Source of the DNA: Lysinibacillus macroides
GTDB lineage: Bacteria; Bacillota; Bacilli; Bacillales_A; Planococcaceae
Assembly: GCF_001281525.1 (NCBI RefSeq)
Contig: NZ_LGCI01000005.1
Span: forward strand, 499,950-563,949
Direction of reading: 5' to 3'
DNA: 64,000 nt
The translations under genes were made by a program, and so were the position numbers. Positions 63,891-64,000 of the stretch are shown here, one piece after another (the stretch's first letter is position 1; every line of letters begins with the position of its first letter). A model generated the notes under the pieces. It worked only from the letters and a program-made list of their open reading frames with translations. It did no database searches and was not told the origin of the DNA.

Positions 63891-64000
63891 ATGTTTAACA
63901 CTATTGAAGAGGCAGTAGCTGATTTAAAACAGGGAAAGGTAATTATTGTTGTCGATGATGAGAATCGTGAAAATGAAGGAGATTTTGTTGTATTAGCGGA
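63891..64000 (+). CDS. ribBA: RibBA (3,4-dihydroxy-2-butanone 4-phosphate synthase / GTP cyclohydrolase II), 3' truncated by window edge
   Basis: The first 36 codons of the bifunctional enzyme that makes both riboflavin precursors. The translation starts [15 protein letters not shown] and reaches [15 protein letters not shown], the RibB signature that binds magnesium and ribulose 5-phosphate. AAGGGGGG lies before the ATG at 63891. Whether the GTP cyclohydrolase II half is fused cannot be seen, but the Bacillus operon order ribD-ribE-ribBA-ribH makes it likely. Confidence 0.92.
   Translation, partial: MFNTIEEAVADLKQGKVIIVVDDENRENEGDFVVLA

Overview
The window looks like a chromosome segment of a low-GC, endospore-forming member of the Bacillales. 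Lysinibacillus or a close relative is the best guess (inference). The basis is strong AT bias, spore genes (spoVS, cotE, a cotD-type gene), S-layer-homology (SLH) proteins, and a gene order that follows the Bacillus subtilis recA - rny - ymdB - spoVS - miaB - ymcA - cotE - mutS - mutL - miaA - hfq - ynbB - glnR - glnA core, with several insertions.

Layout. 1-7.3 kb: end of recA, RNase Y, YmdB, SpoVS and a two-subunit 2-oxoacid:ferredoxin oxidoreductase. 7.5-23 kb: an accessory island with an Rpn-type nuclease gene, two identical inverted IS630-type elements, remnants of surface-protein genes, an acyltransferase plus MFS pair, a TetR regulator, and two giant NHL/cadherin-like/SLH surface proteins. 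The first of these is out of frame at a (CA)5 tract. 23-37 kb: miaB-ricA, cotE, mutSL, glpK-glpD-lipase-miaA, hfq and a rhodanese. 37-41.4 kb: an IS4-type element with 9-bp target duplications, then a comX-comP quorum-sensing pair on the minus strand; comX is a 52-codon gene. 41.6-51.3 kb: a nine-gene cluster with a PgdA/imidase-type hydrolase, a nitrilase-superfamily amidase, an RbsABC-type importer, two short-chain dehydrogenases and a YesM/YesN-type two-component system. 51.4-57 kb: cobalamin riboswitch and cobT, a TRIC/UPF0126 membrane protein, ynbB, glnR and glnA. 57-61.3 kb: a 7-residue-repeat coiled-coil protein, a CotD-like coat protein, a YjiH-type membrane protein and a CAP-domain secreted protein. 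61.5-64 kb: three complete FMN riboswitches in series, each followed by its own terminator, then ribD, ribE and the start of ribBA.

How genes work together. RNase Y and RicA (YmcA) belong to the same mRNA-processing machinery. MiaA makes i6A37 and MiaB methylthiolates it. GlpK and GlpD, next to a monoacylglycerol-lipase-like hydrolase, suggest glycerol release and catabolism. The 41.6-51.3 kb cluster reads as uptake and stepwise hydrolysis of an amide- or imide-type solute under its own sensor pair.

The strongest candidates for something unusual are the triple FMN riboswitch, the comX-comP pair without adjacent comQ or comA, the slippage-inactivated SLH gene, a palindrome (ATATTA-N8-TAATAT) found before four SLH genes or remnants, and GGATAG arrays with helical-turn spacing at two distant intergenic sites. 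All coordinates and alignments were made by eye.
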